Below are positions 36,677-45,381 of a stretch of DNA of 64,000 bases, piece by piece (positions within the stretch are counted from its first letter, which is position 1; each line of letters begins with the position of its first letter). The notes under the pieces are model-generated. The model did no database searches and was not told the DNA's origin. It saw only the letters and a list, made by a program, of their open reading frames with translations. Both the position numbers and the translations under genes were made by a program. Source of the DNA: Terrimonas sp964445775 (GTDB taxonomy: Bacteria; Bacteroidota; Bacteroidia; Chitinophagales; Chitinophagaceae); contig CAYUMH010000001.1 of assembly GCA_964445775.1 (NCBI GenBank), positions 127,923 to 191,922 on the forward strand, written 5' to 3'.

Positions 36677-36744
36677 TTAAACGGTATTCAGGCTTTTGCT
36701 TTTTACCTGCTAAACATGCTTATTATTTAATATTTTAGCAGCCC

Positions 36745-37338
36745 ATGATAGCAAGTTTTAAAACATATTTACAGCAGAAAGCCGGCATTAGCGAGGATGA
36801 TTTTAGCAAAGCGGAGCCAGCTTTATTAACCAAACAAATTGCCAAAGGCACTGTGCTGTTAAGGCAGGATGAAATATGTAGCGAAGTGTATTTTGTAAGT
36901 TCGGGTTTATTGCGTTCGTATACCGTGGATAATGCGGGCAAGGAACATGTAATACAATTTGCGCCGGAAAACTGGTGGCTGAGCGACCGCAACAGTTTTT
37001 TGTTTAACGAACCAGCCCTGTTTTTTATTGATGCTATTGAGGATACCGAAATAGTTGTACTTACCCATAGTTTTTTTGATATAGCTGCGGGCATTGACGG
37101 CTTTAATGAGTTTAATACCCGTGCCCTGCACAACCAGGTAAGACAGCACCAGCAGCGTATTAGTTTGTTAATAGGCGCTACGGCCGAAGAACGGTATATT
37201 GATTTTATTGGACGTTATCCCAACCTGTTGTTACGGGTACCACAATGGATGATAGCTTCCTACCTGGGCATTACCCCCGAATCGCTGAGCCGGGTGCGCA
37301 AGGAACTGGCCCGCCGCAATTTTAAACCTAATAAGTAA
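36745..37338 (+). CDS. Crp/Fnr-family regulator
   Basis: 197 aa. An N-terminal cyclic-nucleotide-binding-like domain with the Bacteroidota block IQFAPENWWLSD (about 72-83), and a C-terminal winged helix with VPQWMIASYLGITPESLSRV (about 158-177). It lacks an evident cAMP-binding arginine box, so the ligand is open. The same FAPExWW block and HTH occur in the paralogue at 51660. It is followed 19 bases on by the NadR-type kinase gene. Confidence 0.85.
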   Translation: MIASFKTYLQQKAGISEDDFSKAEPALLTKQIAKGTVLLRQDEICSEVYFVSSGLLRSYTVDNAGKEHVIQFAPENWWLSDRNSFLFNEPALFFIDAIEDTEIVVLTHSFFDIAAGIDGFNEFNTRALHNQVRQHQQRISLLIGATAEERYIDFIGRYPNLLLRVPQWMIASYLGITPESLSRVRKELARRNFKPNK

Positions 37339-37357
37339 AGCTGTTGTTGTATATACC

Positions 37358-37912
37358 ATGAATATGTTGAAGAAGATAGTGATACTGGGGCCCGAAAGCA
37401 CGGGCAAAAGCACTTTATGTACGCAGCTGGCCGAACATTACGGTACACAATGGTGTCCAGAATATGCCCGCGAATACCTGCTGGCCAATGGAACCGATTA
37501 TAGTTTTGATGACCTGCTGACCATTGCCAAAGGGCAACTGGCGCTGGAAGATAAACACACGCAAGAGGCTTTAAAAACTATGGAGATAAAACCACAGCAG
37601 TCCTACCCCTTGTTTATTGATACCGATATGTATGTAATGAAAGTGTGGTGCGAGTTTGTATTTGAAAAATGTCACCGCTTTATTTTAGATGAAATTGTAC
37701 AACGCAAATACGATCTCTATCTTTTATGTAATATCGATCTGCCCTGGGTAAAAGATGAGTTGCGCGAATATCCGGATTTGGAAAGCCGGGAAAAGCTCTA
37801 CAATATTTACAAGGATATTATGGTGAACCAGCAAACGCCCTGGGTAACCATCAGCGGCGATTATAATACCCGTTTGCAAACCGCTATACAGGCGGTGGAT
37901 GCTATACTATAA
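37358..37912 (+). CDS. NadR-type ribosylnicotinamide kinase-like ATPase
   Basis: 184 aa. Walker A IVILGPESTGKSTLC (about 7-21), then WCPEYAREYL (about 32-41) and DDLLTIAKGQLALED (about 50-64), the pattern of the kinase domain of NadR, which phosphorylates nicotinamide riboside. The N-terminal HTH and adenylyltransferase domains of enterobacterial NadR are absent, so this is a stand-alone kinase. A pnuC nicotinamide riboside transporter is at 55087. Confidence 0.8.
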   Translation: MNMLKKIVILGPESTGKSTLCTQLAEHYGTQWCPEYAREYLLANGTDYSFDDLLTIAKGQLALEDKHTQEALKTMEIKPQQSYPLFIDTDMYVMKVWCEFVFEKCHRFILDEIVQRKYDLYLLCNIDLPWVKDELREYPDLESREKLYNIYKDIMVNQQTPWVTISGDYNTRLQTAIQAVDAIL

Positions 37913-37915
37913 AAA

Positions 37916-38653
37916 TTACTTTTTCTTTTTAATGACCGGCTCGGGCTTAACGGGCTTGCCTATCAGTTCCTGCAACTCGGGGTCGGGACTCAGGTTATTC
38001 ATTTGTCTTAAAATAGCCCTGCTTCTGCCGCTTACATAACCGGACGGCTGCGCCGCATTCAAAACTTTGGGATTAGGCAGGCAGGCTGCAATTAAAGCCG
38101 CTTCACTGCGGGTTAACTGGCTGGCTTTTTTATTAAAAAACTTATTGGCCGCTTTTTCCACGCCAAACACACCCTTGCCCATCTCGGCCACATTCAGGTA
38201 AACATCCAGTATTCTTTCCTTGCCCCAGATCAGTTCGATCATAAAGGTAAAATAGGCTTCCAGTCCTTTGCGGAAATAACCGCCGCCCTGCCACAAAAAA
38301 ACATTCTTGGCCACCTGTTGGCTAATGGTGCTGCCGCCCCTTCTTTTCTTGCTCTGTTTTTCGTTAAACTCCATGGCCTTCTTCATGCTCTTCCAGTCAA
38401 ACCCGCTGTGGTCAATAAACAACTGGTCCTCGGAAGCTATAACGGCTAGTTTGGCATTGGGCGAAATTTCTTTGCCGGAAACATAATCACGTTCCAAACC
38501 ATGGCCGCTTACCCAGCTTACCAGCTGTGTAATGGTAATAGGAGGGTTTACCCATTTAAGTATAACGATATACAGTAAATGCGATACCAGTAAAAACAGG
38601 AATACCCGTTTTGTCCATTTCCAGATGGTATGTTTACGACCAGTTTTTTTCAT
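37916..38653 (-). CDS. mtgA: Monofunctional biosynthetic peptidoglycan transglycosylase
   Basis: 245 aa with one N-terminal membrane helix (WTKRVFLFLLVSHLLYIVIL). GT51 motifs: IASEDQLFIDHSGFDW (about 70-85, catalytic Glu), RRGGSTISQQVAKNVFLW (about 103-120), KERILDVYLN (about 147) and AALIAACLPNP (about 189). Polymerises glycan strands from lipid II; there is no transpeptidase domain. Convergent with the kinase gene across 3 bases. Confidence 0.92.
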   Translation of the reverse strand: MKKTGRKHTIWKWTKRVFLFLLVSHLLYIVILKWVNPPITITQLVSWVSGHGLERDYVSGKEISPNAKLAVIASEDQLFIDHSGFDWKSMKKAMEFNEKQSKKRRGGSTISQQVAKNVFLWQGGGYFRKGLEAYFTFMIELIWGKERILDVYLNVAEMGKGVFGVEKAANKFFNKKASQLTRSEAALIAACLPNPKVLNAAQPSGYVSGRSRAILRQMNNLSPDPELQELIGKPVKPEPVIKKKK

Positions 38654-38823
38654 CCGGTTGCAATATTATATATTTTATGGTAAGTAAACTAAGTACTTAA
38701 ATAATATAAGGGAACGGCACATATATTGATTTTATTGCAGGTTACTGCCGTCCTGTATAAGTTGATAATTACAAAAATCAAATTCCCCACAATTATTTAT
38801 CTTGCAATTAATTAAACCTGAAC

Positions 38824-39543
38824 ATGGCGGCTGCACTACAACATATTTTATTCCTGGACATTGAAACTGTTCCCCAGCAGCCCGATTATACTTTATTGCC
38901 TGATGACTGGCAAACACTCTGGAACAAAAAAGCAGAAATTTTATTACGCAATACACCCGATGATACGCCGGCAGATATTTATGCACGGGCGGGCATTTAT
39001 GCCGAGTTTGGCAAAATAGTTTGTATCAGTTGCGGGGTGATCAGTGGTAATGGCGATACAAAGCAGCTGACCATTAAATCTTTTTCCGGCGACGATGAAA
39101 AAGTTTTGCTGGCCGCTTTTGCGCAGATGCTGCAAAAGTGGACGAATGGCGAGCCGCGGTTTTTATGTGCACATAATGGGAAGGAATTTGACTTTCCTTA
39201 TCTCAGCCGCCGCATGATCATTAACCATATTCCGCTGCCGCAGTTATTGAACACCTCGGGTAAAAAGCCCTGGGAAGTAGGCCATATTGATACCATGGAG
39301 CTATGGAAGTTCGGCGATTTTAAAAGTTATACTTCTTTAAACCTGCTGGCAGTGAGCCTGGGTATACCTACCCCCAAAGATGATATTGATGGCAGCCAGG
39401 TATGGGAGGTTTACTGGAAGGATAAAAACCTGCCCCGCATTGTTACCTATTGCCAGAAGGATGTGGTAACGGTGGCGCAGATTTATTTGAGATTAAACGG
39501 ACATAGTTTGTTAAAGGAAAACGCGGTGGAGGTGAAACCGTAA
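38824..39543 (+). CDS. 3'-5' exonuclease (DnaQ/PolB-like)
   Basis: 239 aa. Exo motifs: ILFLDIETVP (about 8-17, Asp-x-Glu), LCAHNGKEFDFPYL (about 116-129, Asn-x-x-x-x-Asp) and YCQKDVVTVAQIY (about 214, Asp with preceding Tyr). This is the stand-alone exonuclease related to the proofreading domain of B-family polymerases. The DNA metabolism partner is unknown. Confidence 0.85.
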   Translation: MAAALQHILFLDIETVPQQPDYTLLPDDWQTLWNKKAEILLRNTPDDTPADIYARAGIYAEFGKIVCISCGVISGNGDTKQLTIKSFSGDDEKVLLAAFAQMLQKWTNGEPRFLCAHNGKEFDFPYLSRRMIINHIPLPQLLNTSGKKPWEVGHIDTMELWKFGDFKSYTSLNLLAVSLGIPTPKDDIDGSQVWEVYWKDKNLPRIVTYCQKDVVTVAQIYLRLNGHSLLKENAVEVKP

Positions 39544-39591
39544 TTAGCTAATTTGGTAATTTGCTGATGTGCTGATATGTAGTGTATTAAA

Positions 39592-39674
39592 GGCTTTAAG
39601 CGTTAAGCTTTCGGCTTTCAGCGTATAAAAATAACAGCTTTAAGCATTAAGCTTTTGGCATTCAGCTTATAAAA
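39592..39674 (+). repeat. Short direct repeat, two copies
   Basis: Two 39-base units (39592-39630, 39636-39674), 44 bases apart, both of the form GCTTTAAG-(4 to 6)-AAGCTTT followed by CAGC and TATAAAA. Each contains an inverted repeat of AAGC-type sequence. The second ends at the start of the next gene. Confidence 0.6.
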
Positions 39675-40000
39675 TGAACATAGAAACAATAAGGGAATAT
39701 TGCCTGGCAAAAGAGGATGTGGAAGAAACCCTGCCCTTTGGGCCGGATACACTGGTGTACAAGGTGAAGGGCAAAGTGTTTTTATTAATGGGCATGGATA
39801 GTCCCGATCTGCGGTTTAATGTTAAGTGCGACCCGGATAAGGCCCTGGAGTTAAGGGAGCAATACCCGGCCGTGCAACCGGGTTACCATATGAACAAAAA
39901 ACACTGGAACACGGTATTTGTGGATGGCTCGGTAAAAAATGACCTGTTGCGGGAGTGGATAGATGATTCGTATAATTTAGTAGCTAAGAAAAAGAAATAA
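39674..40000 (+). CDS. MmcQ/YjbR family protein
   Basis: 108 aa, with ETLPFGPDTLVYKVKGKVFLLM (in part) and VQPGYHMNKKHWNTVFVDG (about 75-93), which mark the MmcQ/YjbR (DUF419) fold that resembles a DNA-binding alpha/beta protein. Its role is not known. It ends 5 bases before crtI and could be on the same transcript. Confidence 0.85.
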   Translation: MNIETIREYCLAKEDVEETLPFGPDTLVYKVKGKVFLLMGMDSPDLRFNVKCDPDKALELREQYPAVQPGYHMNKKHWNTVFVDGSVKNDLLREWIDDSYNLVAKKKK

Positions 40001-40005
40001 ATTTT

Positions 40006-41490
40006 TTGAAAACAGCAATTGTAATAGGCAGTGGTTTTGCGGGAATGTCGGCGGCAGCTTTTTTAGCAAAAGCAGGGTGGCAGGTAACTGTGCTGGAAAA
40101 AAACAGTGGCCCCGGTGGCCGTGGCCGCGATATGGTCACCAATGGCTTTAGCTTTGATATGGGGCCAAGCTGGTATTGGATGCCCGATGTGTTTGAGCAG
40201 TTTTTTGGCAAATTCGGCAAAAAAGTAAGCGACTATTACAATCTTGTCCGGCTAGATCCCTCTTACCGCGTATACTGGCAGGAGGAAGCGCATGATATAC
40301 CCGCCGGTTACGATGAGCTGAAAGCATTATTTGAAAAAATTGAACCCGGCAGTGGCGTACAACTGGATAAATTTATGCAGGAAGCTGAGTACAAGTACAA
40401 GGTAGGCATGCATAAACTGGTGCACAAGCCTGGCCAGTCCTGGGGCGAGTTTGTGGATATGGACCTGGCCAAAGGCCTGTTTAAACTGGATGTGTTTACC
40501 AACATGAAAAAACATGTGGCCAAACACTTTAAAAACCCCAAGCTGCAGCAGCTAATGGAGTTCCCGGTGCTGTTTTTAGGAGCGTTACCCCAAAATACAC
40601 CGGCCTTATACAGTTTAATGAACTTTGCCGATATTAAGCTGGGTACCTGGTATCCCATGGGCGGCATGTACAAAATAGCCGAAGCCATGCACCTGCTGGC
40701 TACCGAGCAGGGGGTAAATTTTAAGTTTAACCACAATGTAACCGCAATAGCGGTGGAGGGTAAACTGGCCAAACAGGTAACCGTTACCGACGCAGGGGGG
40801 CAGCAGCAGCACTTTACCGCAGACGTGGTGGTAGGCGCGGGCGATTACAACCATATTGAAACAAAACTATTGCCGCAACACCTGCGCCAGTACAGCGATG
40901 CTTACTGGGATAAAAGGGTAATGGCCCCGAGCTGCCTGCTGTTTTATATTGGACTTAACAAAAAACTAAGTGGCATTACGCACCATGCCCTGTTCTTTGA
41001 TACCGATTTTGGGGTACACGGCGAAGAGATTTATACCAGCAAACAATGGCCTGAAAACCCGTTGTTCTATGTTTGTGCGCCTTCGGTAACCGATGATTCG
41101 GTAGCCCCGGAAGGCCATGAGAACATGTTTTTCCTGATCCCTGTGGCTACGGGCTTAACCGGCGATACAGAGGAGCTGCGGGATAAATACCTGGACATGA
41201 TCCTTACCCGGTATGAACAAAAAACCGGGCAGCAGGTAAAAAATGCCATTGTATATAAAAGGTCCTACTCGGTAAGCAACTTTGTACAGGATTATAACTC
41301 CTTTAAAGGCAATGCCTACGGTTTGGCTAATACTTTGTTACAAACGGCAATTTTAAAGCCTTCATGTAGGAGTAATAAAATAAAAAACCTATTTTACACT
41401 GGACAATTAACCGTTCCCGGGCCAGGTGTGCCACCCAGCCTGATCAGCGGGGAGGTTGTAGTGAAAGAAATTTTAAAAAATCATGTATAA
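40006..41490 (+). CDS. crtI: Phytoene desaturase CrtI
   Basis: 494 aa, TTG start. An FAD Rossmann motif VIGSGFAGMSAAAFLAKAGW (about 5-24) leads a CrtI-type desaturase; the C-terminal NLFYTGQLTVPGPGVPP (about 463-479) is the second FAD-binding block. Converts phytoene to lycopene in four steps. First gene of the carotenoid cluster. Confidence 0.92.
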   Translation: MKTAIVIGSGFAGMSAAAFLAKAGWQVTVLEKNSGPGGRGRDMVTNGFSFDMGPSWYWMPDVFEQFFGKFGKKVSDYYNLVRLDPSYRVYWQEEAHDIPAGYDELKALFEKIEPGSGVQLDKFMQEAEYKYKVGMHKLVHKPGQSWGEFVDMDLAKGLFKLDVFTNMKKHVAKHFKNPKLQQLMEFPVLFLGALPQNTPALYSLMNFADIKLGTWYPMGGMYKIAEAMHLLATEQGVNFKFNHNVTAIAVEGKLAKQVTVTDAGGQQQHFTADVVVGAGDYNHIETKLLPQHLRQYSDAYWDKRVMAPSCLLFYIGLNKKLSGITHHALFFDTDFGVHGEEIYTSKQWPENPLFYVCAPSVTDDSVAPEGHENMFFLIPVATGLTGDTEELRDKYLDMILTRYEQKTGQQVKNAIVYKRSYSVSNFVQDYNSFKGNAYGLANTLLQTAILKPSCRSNKIKNLFYTGQLTVPGPGVPPSLISGEVVVKEILKNHV

Positions 41491-41564
41491 GAGCCCTGCC
41501 TTACCAGCAGTTAAAACATGTGTATTAACTAATTAACCACCAAAACTAAAATAGCAAAAGGACC

Positions 41565-42401
41565 ATGATAGCCCTTTTTCATGAATTAAGTGAGCAGTGC
41601 AGTAAGCTAACAACGGAGCGGTACAGTACATCTTTCAGCAGCGCCATTAAGCTGCTGCACCCCGATTTGCGTACACCTGTATTTAATATATACGGCTTTG
41701 TACGTTTTGCAGATGAAATTGTAGATACATTTCATGATCACGATAAACATACCCTGTTAAGCGAATTTAAAACAGATACCTACCGGGCTATTGAACGGGG
41801 TATCAGCCTTAACCCCATCCTCAACAGTTTTCAAAAAACAGTGAACGAATACAATATCGATCACGACCTGATAGAAGCTTTTTTCCATAGCATGGAAATG
41901 GACCTGAGCAAAAATATTTACAACTGCGATAAATACAAGGAATACATTTATGGCAGTGCCGAAGTGGTAGGCCTTATGTGTTTATTTGTTTTTTGTGAAT
42001 GGGATAAAGAAATGTACACCCAACTAAAACCGGCGGCGCAGGCTTTAGGTTCTGCCTTCCAGAAGGTGAACTTCTTACGCGATGTAAAAGCCGATTACGA
42101 AGACCTGAACCGTGTTTACTTTCCCGATGTAGACTTTACCAATTTTACATCGGCCATGAAAAACGATATTGAAGAAGATATTGCCAAGGACTTCAGCGAT
42201 GCCCACAAAGGCATTTTACAATTACCCGGCAAAGCCAAGTTTGGGGTATACGTGGCGTACAAATACTATTTATCCTTATTCCGGAAAATAAAGCGTACCA
42301 CCCCGGCCAATATACTGGAGCAGCGCATACGCATACCCAATTACGGCAAGGCCTATATTGTGGCCAAAGCGGGGGTTCGCAGCCAGTTAAACATACTGTA
42401 A
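41565..42401 (+). CDS. crtB: Phytoene synthase CrtB
   Basis: 278 aa. Squalene/phytoene synthase fold: Asp-rich sites FADEIVDTFHD (about 47-57) and LRDVKADYED (about 169-178), and QKVNFLRD. Condenses two GGPP molecules to phytoene. No GGPP synthase lies in the cluster. Followed by a terminator at 42420. Confidence 0.92.
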   Translation: MIALFHELSEQCSKLTTERYSTSFSSAIKLLHPDLRTPVFNIYGFVRFADEIVDTFHDHDKHTLLSEFKTDTYRAIERGISLNPILNSFQKTVNEYNIDHDLIEAFFHSMEMDLSKNIYNCDKYKEYIYGSAEVVGLMCLFVFCEWDKEMYTQLKPAAQALGSAFQKVNFLRDVKADYEDLNRVYFPDVDFTNFTSAMKNDIEEDIAKDFSDAHKGILQLPGKAKFGVYVAYKYYLSLFRKIKRTTPANILEQRIRIPNYGKAYIVAKAGVRSQLNIL

Positions 42402-42419
42402 ACATTTTAGCATAACTGT

Positions 42420-42450
42420 AAAACCTAAATAACTTTAGGTTTTATTTTTT
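42420..42450 (+). terminator. Terminator after crtB
   Basis: 10-bp stem AAAACCTAAA/TTTAGGTTTT with a 4-base loop, then A and six T. It splits the carotenoid cluster. Confidence 0.8.
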
Positions 42451-42564
42451 ACCGCCTGTAGTGGTATTGGCATCATTCCTTACACTCTTCAACTGTAGCA
42501 ACGGTATTGTGTATTAAGCCATTTGTTTAAATGATAAACAAACCTTCATCTGCAATAGGTTATA

Positions 42565-43536
42565 ATGAAGAAAATACTTAATAATATTTTTTGGGGTAGC
42601 GACAGGAAACTTAAGTGGCTGGCTATTGGCATAACGCTTTTTTTCTCTTTCTTAATGACCATTTGGGGTATTTATGGTATTGGACAATACGGGATGGCAT
42701 TATTTATTTTCACGCCACTGTTTATGGGGGCAGCGCCAGTTATTTTATACGGATTGCAAAGACCTGTTACTCAAAAACAGGGGTTTACGTTGGCATTACT
42801 AACGCTTGGAATATTTACCTTTCTGTTACTCTTGTTTGCTATGGAGGGGCTGATTTGTATAGCAATGGTTGCGCCCCTTGCTATCGCATTAGCATGGGTT
42901 GGAAGTCTAATTGGTTATGTAATCGTTAACCGGATGTCACAAGGAGGCCCCACAACTTTATTAATATTACTTGCCGCTATACCTGCCACAGCTTTTATTG
43001 ATAAATCCATTAAACCGGAACTAACACCTGTAGTTACATCAATAGAAATTAATGCCGATCTGCAAACGGTTTGGGACAATGTGGTAACTTTTCCCGAGTT
43101 AAATAAACCCACAGAATTTATTTTTAAAACGGGGATTGCATATCCGATAAATGCAAAAATTGAAGGCTCAGGTGTAGGGGCAATCCGGTATTGTAACTTT
43201 ACTACCGGAAGTTTTGTAGAGCCAATAATGGTTTGGGATCAGCCTAACCTTTTAGCTTTTGATGTGTTGGAGCAACCACAACCAATGCGAGAAATAAGTT
43301 TCTGGGATATTAATGCACCGCATTTACATGACTATTTTGTATCAAAACGGGGACAGTTTAAGCTAACAAAACTCCCTAATGGCAATACACTATTAGAAGG
43401 TACTACATGGTACTATCATAATATAAAGCCTGCTTTTTACTGGCGTATTTGGAGTAACAACATTATTCATAAAATTCATGAACGGGTACTAAGGCATATA
43501 AAAAACAATGCTGAACAACACAAAATGAATAATTAA
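42565..43536 (+). CDS. Membrane protein with SRPBCC-like C-terminal domain
   Basis: 323 aa. Four membrane helices in the first about 150 residues (e.g. ITLFFSFLMTIWGIYGIG, FTLALLTLGIFTFLLLLFAM), then a soluble part from about 155 with the feel of a START/SRPBCC ligand-binding fold: VTSIEINADLQTVWDNVVTF and LEGTTWYYHNIKPAFYWRIW. The gene is AT-richer than its neighbours and bounded by a terminator upstream, so it looks inserted into the carotenoid cluster. A role in binding a hydrophobic molecule is possible but unproven. Confidence 0.65.
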   Translation: MKKILNNIFWGSDRKLKWLAIGITLFFSFLMTIWGIYGIGQYGMALFIFTPLFMGAAPVILYGLQRPVTQKQGFTLALLTLGIFTFLLLLFAMEGLICIAMVAPLAIALAWVGSLIGYVIVNRMSQGGPTTLLILLAAIPATAFIDKSIKPELTPVVTSIEINADLQTVWDNVVTFPELNKPTEFIFKTGIAYPINAKIEGSGVGAIRYCNFTTGSFVEPIMVWDQPNLLAFDVLEQPQPMREISFWDINAPHLHDYFVSKRGQFKLTKLPNGNTLLEGTTWYYHNIKPAFYWRIWSNNIIHKIHERVLRHIKNNAEQHKMNN

Positions 43537-43630
43537 GTTGCGGCAATTATATTAAATTCGACCATTCGTGGGTTATGAACACCCGTAAAACAAGTTAAGA
43601 CTAGAAACATAAAAACACTCATCTGCAGTA

Positions 43631-44152
43631 ATGACAAATGTGATCTTGGTGAACGAACAGGATATTGCCATCGGGGAAATGGAAAAAATTGAAGTGCACG
43701 AAAAAGCGCTTTTACACAGGGCATTCAGCATCTTTGTTTTTAACAGCAAGGGCGATATGTTATTGCACCAGCGTGCTGCCGGTAAATACCATAGTCCCGG
43801 CTTATGGACCAATACCTGCTGCAGTCACCCCCAGCCGGGTGAAGAAATTGAAGCATCGGCTTTAAAACGCTTACAGGAGGAAATGGGTTTTACCACGCCC
43901 CTGCGCAGGGCCTTTACCTTTATTTATAAGGCGGCATTTGATAATGGCTTAACCGAACACGAGCTGGACCATGTTTTTATTGGACGTTATGATGGCGCCG
44001 TAGCACCAAATGCCGAGGAAGTGGGCGATTATAAATACGAAAGCCTGGCGGCTATTAAAGAACAAATTGCATCGCAACCGCAACAGTTTACCGAGTGGTT
44101 TAAAATTGCCTTACCAAAACTGGAGACCTGGATGTCGCTCCAGGAAAAATAA
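43631..44152 (+). CDS. idi: Isopentenyl-diphosphate delta-isomerase (type I)
   Basis: 173 aa Nudix-fold enzyme. LLHQRAAGKYHSPGLWTNTC (about 48-67) with the catalytic Cys in NTCCSHP and the Glu in EHELDHVF (about 108). Interconverts IPP and DMAPP, feeding isoprenoid supply to the carotenoid genes. The next gene starts 4 bases after the stop. Confidence 0.92.
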   Translation: MTNVILVNEQDIAIGEMEKIEVHEKALLHRAFSIFVFNSKGDMLLHQRAAGKYHSPGLWTNTCCSHPQPGEEIEASALKRLQEEMGFTTPLRRAFTFIYKAAFDNGLTEHELDHVFIGRYDGAVAPNAEEVGDYKYESLAAIKEQIASQPQQFTEWFKIALPKLETWMSLQEK

Positions 44153-44156
44153 GCAC

Positions 44157-44831
44157 ATGCAAATACTTACCCGTTTCAATAAATTTCAGTGGGCCACAGC
44201 TATTGCCGTGTTTTTTCATGTAATAGGCATGTTTGGCCTGCTTTTTTACGAAGGCGATTTTTTTATCAATGCCACTTCCACCAACCTTTTGCTGGTACTG
44301 GCCTTGTTATTATGGACCCAGGATAAAAAGAATACCGCTTTCTTCGCCTATTTCTTTGCCTGTTTTATCACCGGCATGGCCGTGGAAATTGTGGGCGTAC
44401 AAACCAGTGCCCTGTTTGGGCATTATGGTTATGGTGAAGTGCTGGGCTATAAGGTTTTGGGCGTACCACTGATGCTGGGCGTAAACTGGTTTATTGTTAC
44501 CTATTGCAGTGGCATGGCCATTCACCGGTTAATGCAAAAATACCAGCCGCAATTAACCGGCATAACAAAAGCATTGCTCTTTATTGTAGTGGCAGCGGCC
44601 ACTGCTGTTTTCTACGACTGGCTCATGGAGCCCGTGGCCATTAAACTGGGTTACTGGCAGTGGGGAGGCGATGGCTCGGTGCCGGTGTATAACTATATTA
44701 CCTGGTTTATTGTCAGTTTATTGTTATTAACCATATTTCATTATGCCCATTTCAGTAAACAAAACAAATTCGCTGTAAATTTGCTCATCGTACACTTGCT
44801 GTTTTTTGGCATTTTACGCAACTTTTTATAA
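44157..44831 (+). CDS. CruF-like carotenoid 1',2'-hydratase
   Basis: About 224 aa from MQILTRFNKF; the open frame extends 49 codons upstream, but that part overlaps idi and reads as basic, non-conserved sequence. Seven to eight membrane helices; FGHYGYGEVLGYKVLGVPLM (about 83-102), VNWFIVTYC and DWLMEPVAIKLGYWQW (about 158-173) match the DUF422/CruF family, which adds water at the lycopene or gamma-carotene end. Sits between idi and crtZ. Confidence 0.82.
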   Translation: MQILTRFNKFQWATAIAVFFHVIGMFGLLFYEGDFFINATSTNLLLVLALLLWTQDKKNTAFFAYFFACFITGMAVEIVGVQTSALFGHYGYGEVLGYKVLGVPLMLGVNWFIVTYCSGMAIHRLMQKYQPQLTGITKALLFIVVAAATAVFYDWLMEPVAIKLGYWQWGGDGSVPVYNYITWFIVSLLLLTIFHYAHFSKQNKFAVNLLIVHLLFFGILRNFL

Positions 44832-44842
44832 TACAACAGTAT

Positions 44843-45346
44843 ATGGCCTTTTGGGTGTACATAGTTATAGCAGTGGTCACCTTCTTTATTATGGAAGGCC
44901 TTACTTGGTGCCTGCACCGGTACGTGATGCATGGGTTTATGTGGAACCTGCATAAGGACCATCACCAGAAAAGCCCGGGCTTTTTTGAAAAAAACGACTG
45001 GTTCTTCCTCATCTTCGCTATTCCCAGCTGGTTATTAATTATGTTGGGGGTTATTTATAAAGGCTATTGGGCCATTGCCATTGGCGCCGGGCTTACTTTA
45101 TACGGTATTGCTTACTTTTTAGTGCACGATGTAATTATACACCAGCGCTTTAAATGGTTTACCCGCAGTAACAACGCTTATGTAAAAGCCTTACGCTGGG
45201 CACATAAAATGCACCACAAACATTTGGATAAACATGATGGTGAAAGCTTTGGTTTTTTATTTGTAAACAAAAAATACTGGGCAAAAATTAAAGCAGATAA
45301 AAAACGCCAGCAGGAAGCAAACGCTGTTAAACCTGCAGATCAGTAA
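44843..45346 (+). CDS. crtZ: Beta-carotene hydroxylase CrtZ
   Basis: 167 aa with about four membrane helices and the histidine-rich motifs HRYVMHGF (about 25), HKDHHQ (about 38-43), HDVIIHQRF (about 94) and HKMHHKHLDKHDGESFG (about 116-132). Adds 3-hydroxyl groups to beta-rings. Confidence 0.92.
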   Translation: MAFWVYIVIAVVTFFIMEGLTWCLHRYVMHGFMWNLHKDHHQKSPGFFEKNDWFFLIFAIPSWLLIMLGVIYKGYWAIAIGAGLTLYGIAYFLVHDVIIHQRFKWFTRSNNAYVKALRWAHKMHHKHLDKHDGESFGFLFVNKKYWAKIKADKKRQQEANAVKPADQ

Positions 45347-45381
45347 CCAACCGGATTGTAAAGCCCCGTTTGTAAACCATC

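Noticed and set aside
44010..44156. N-terminal extension of the CruF-like gene
   Set aside because: Overlaps idi in another frame and has no conserved sequence; ATG 44157 lies 4 bases after the idi stop.
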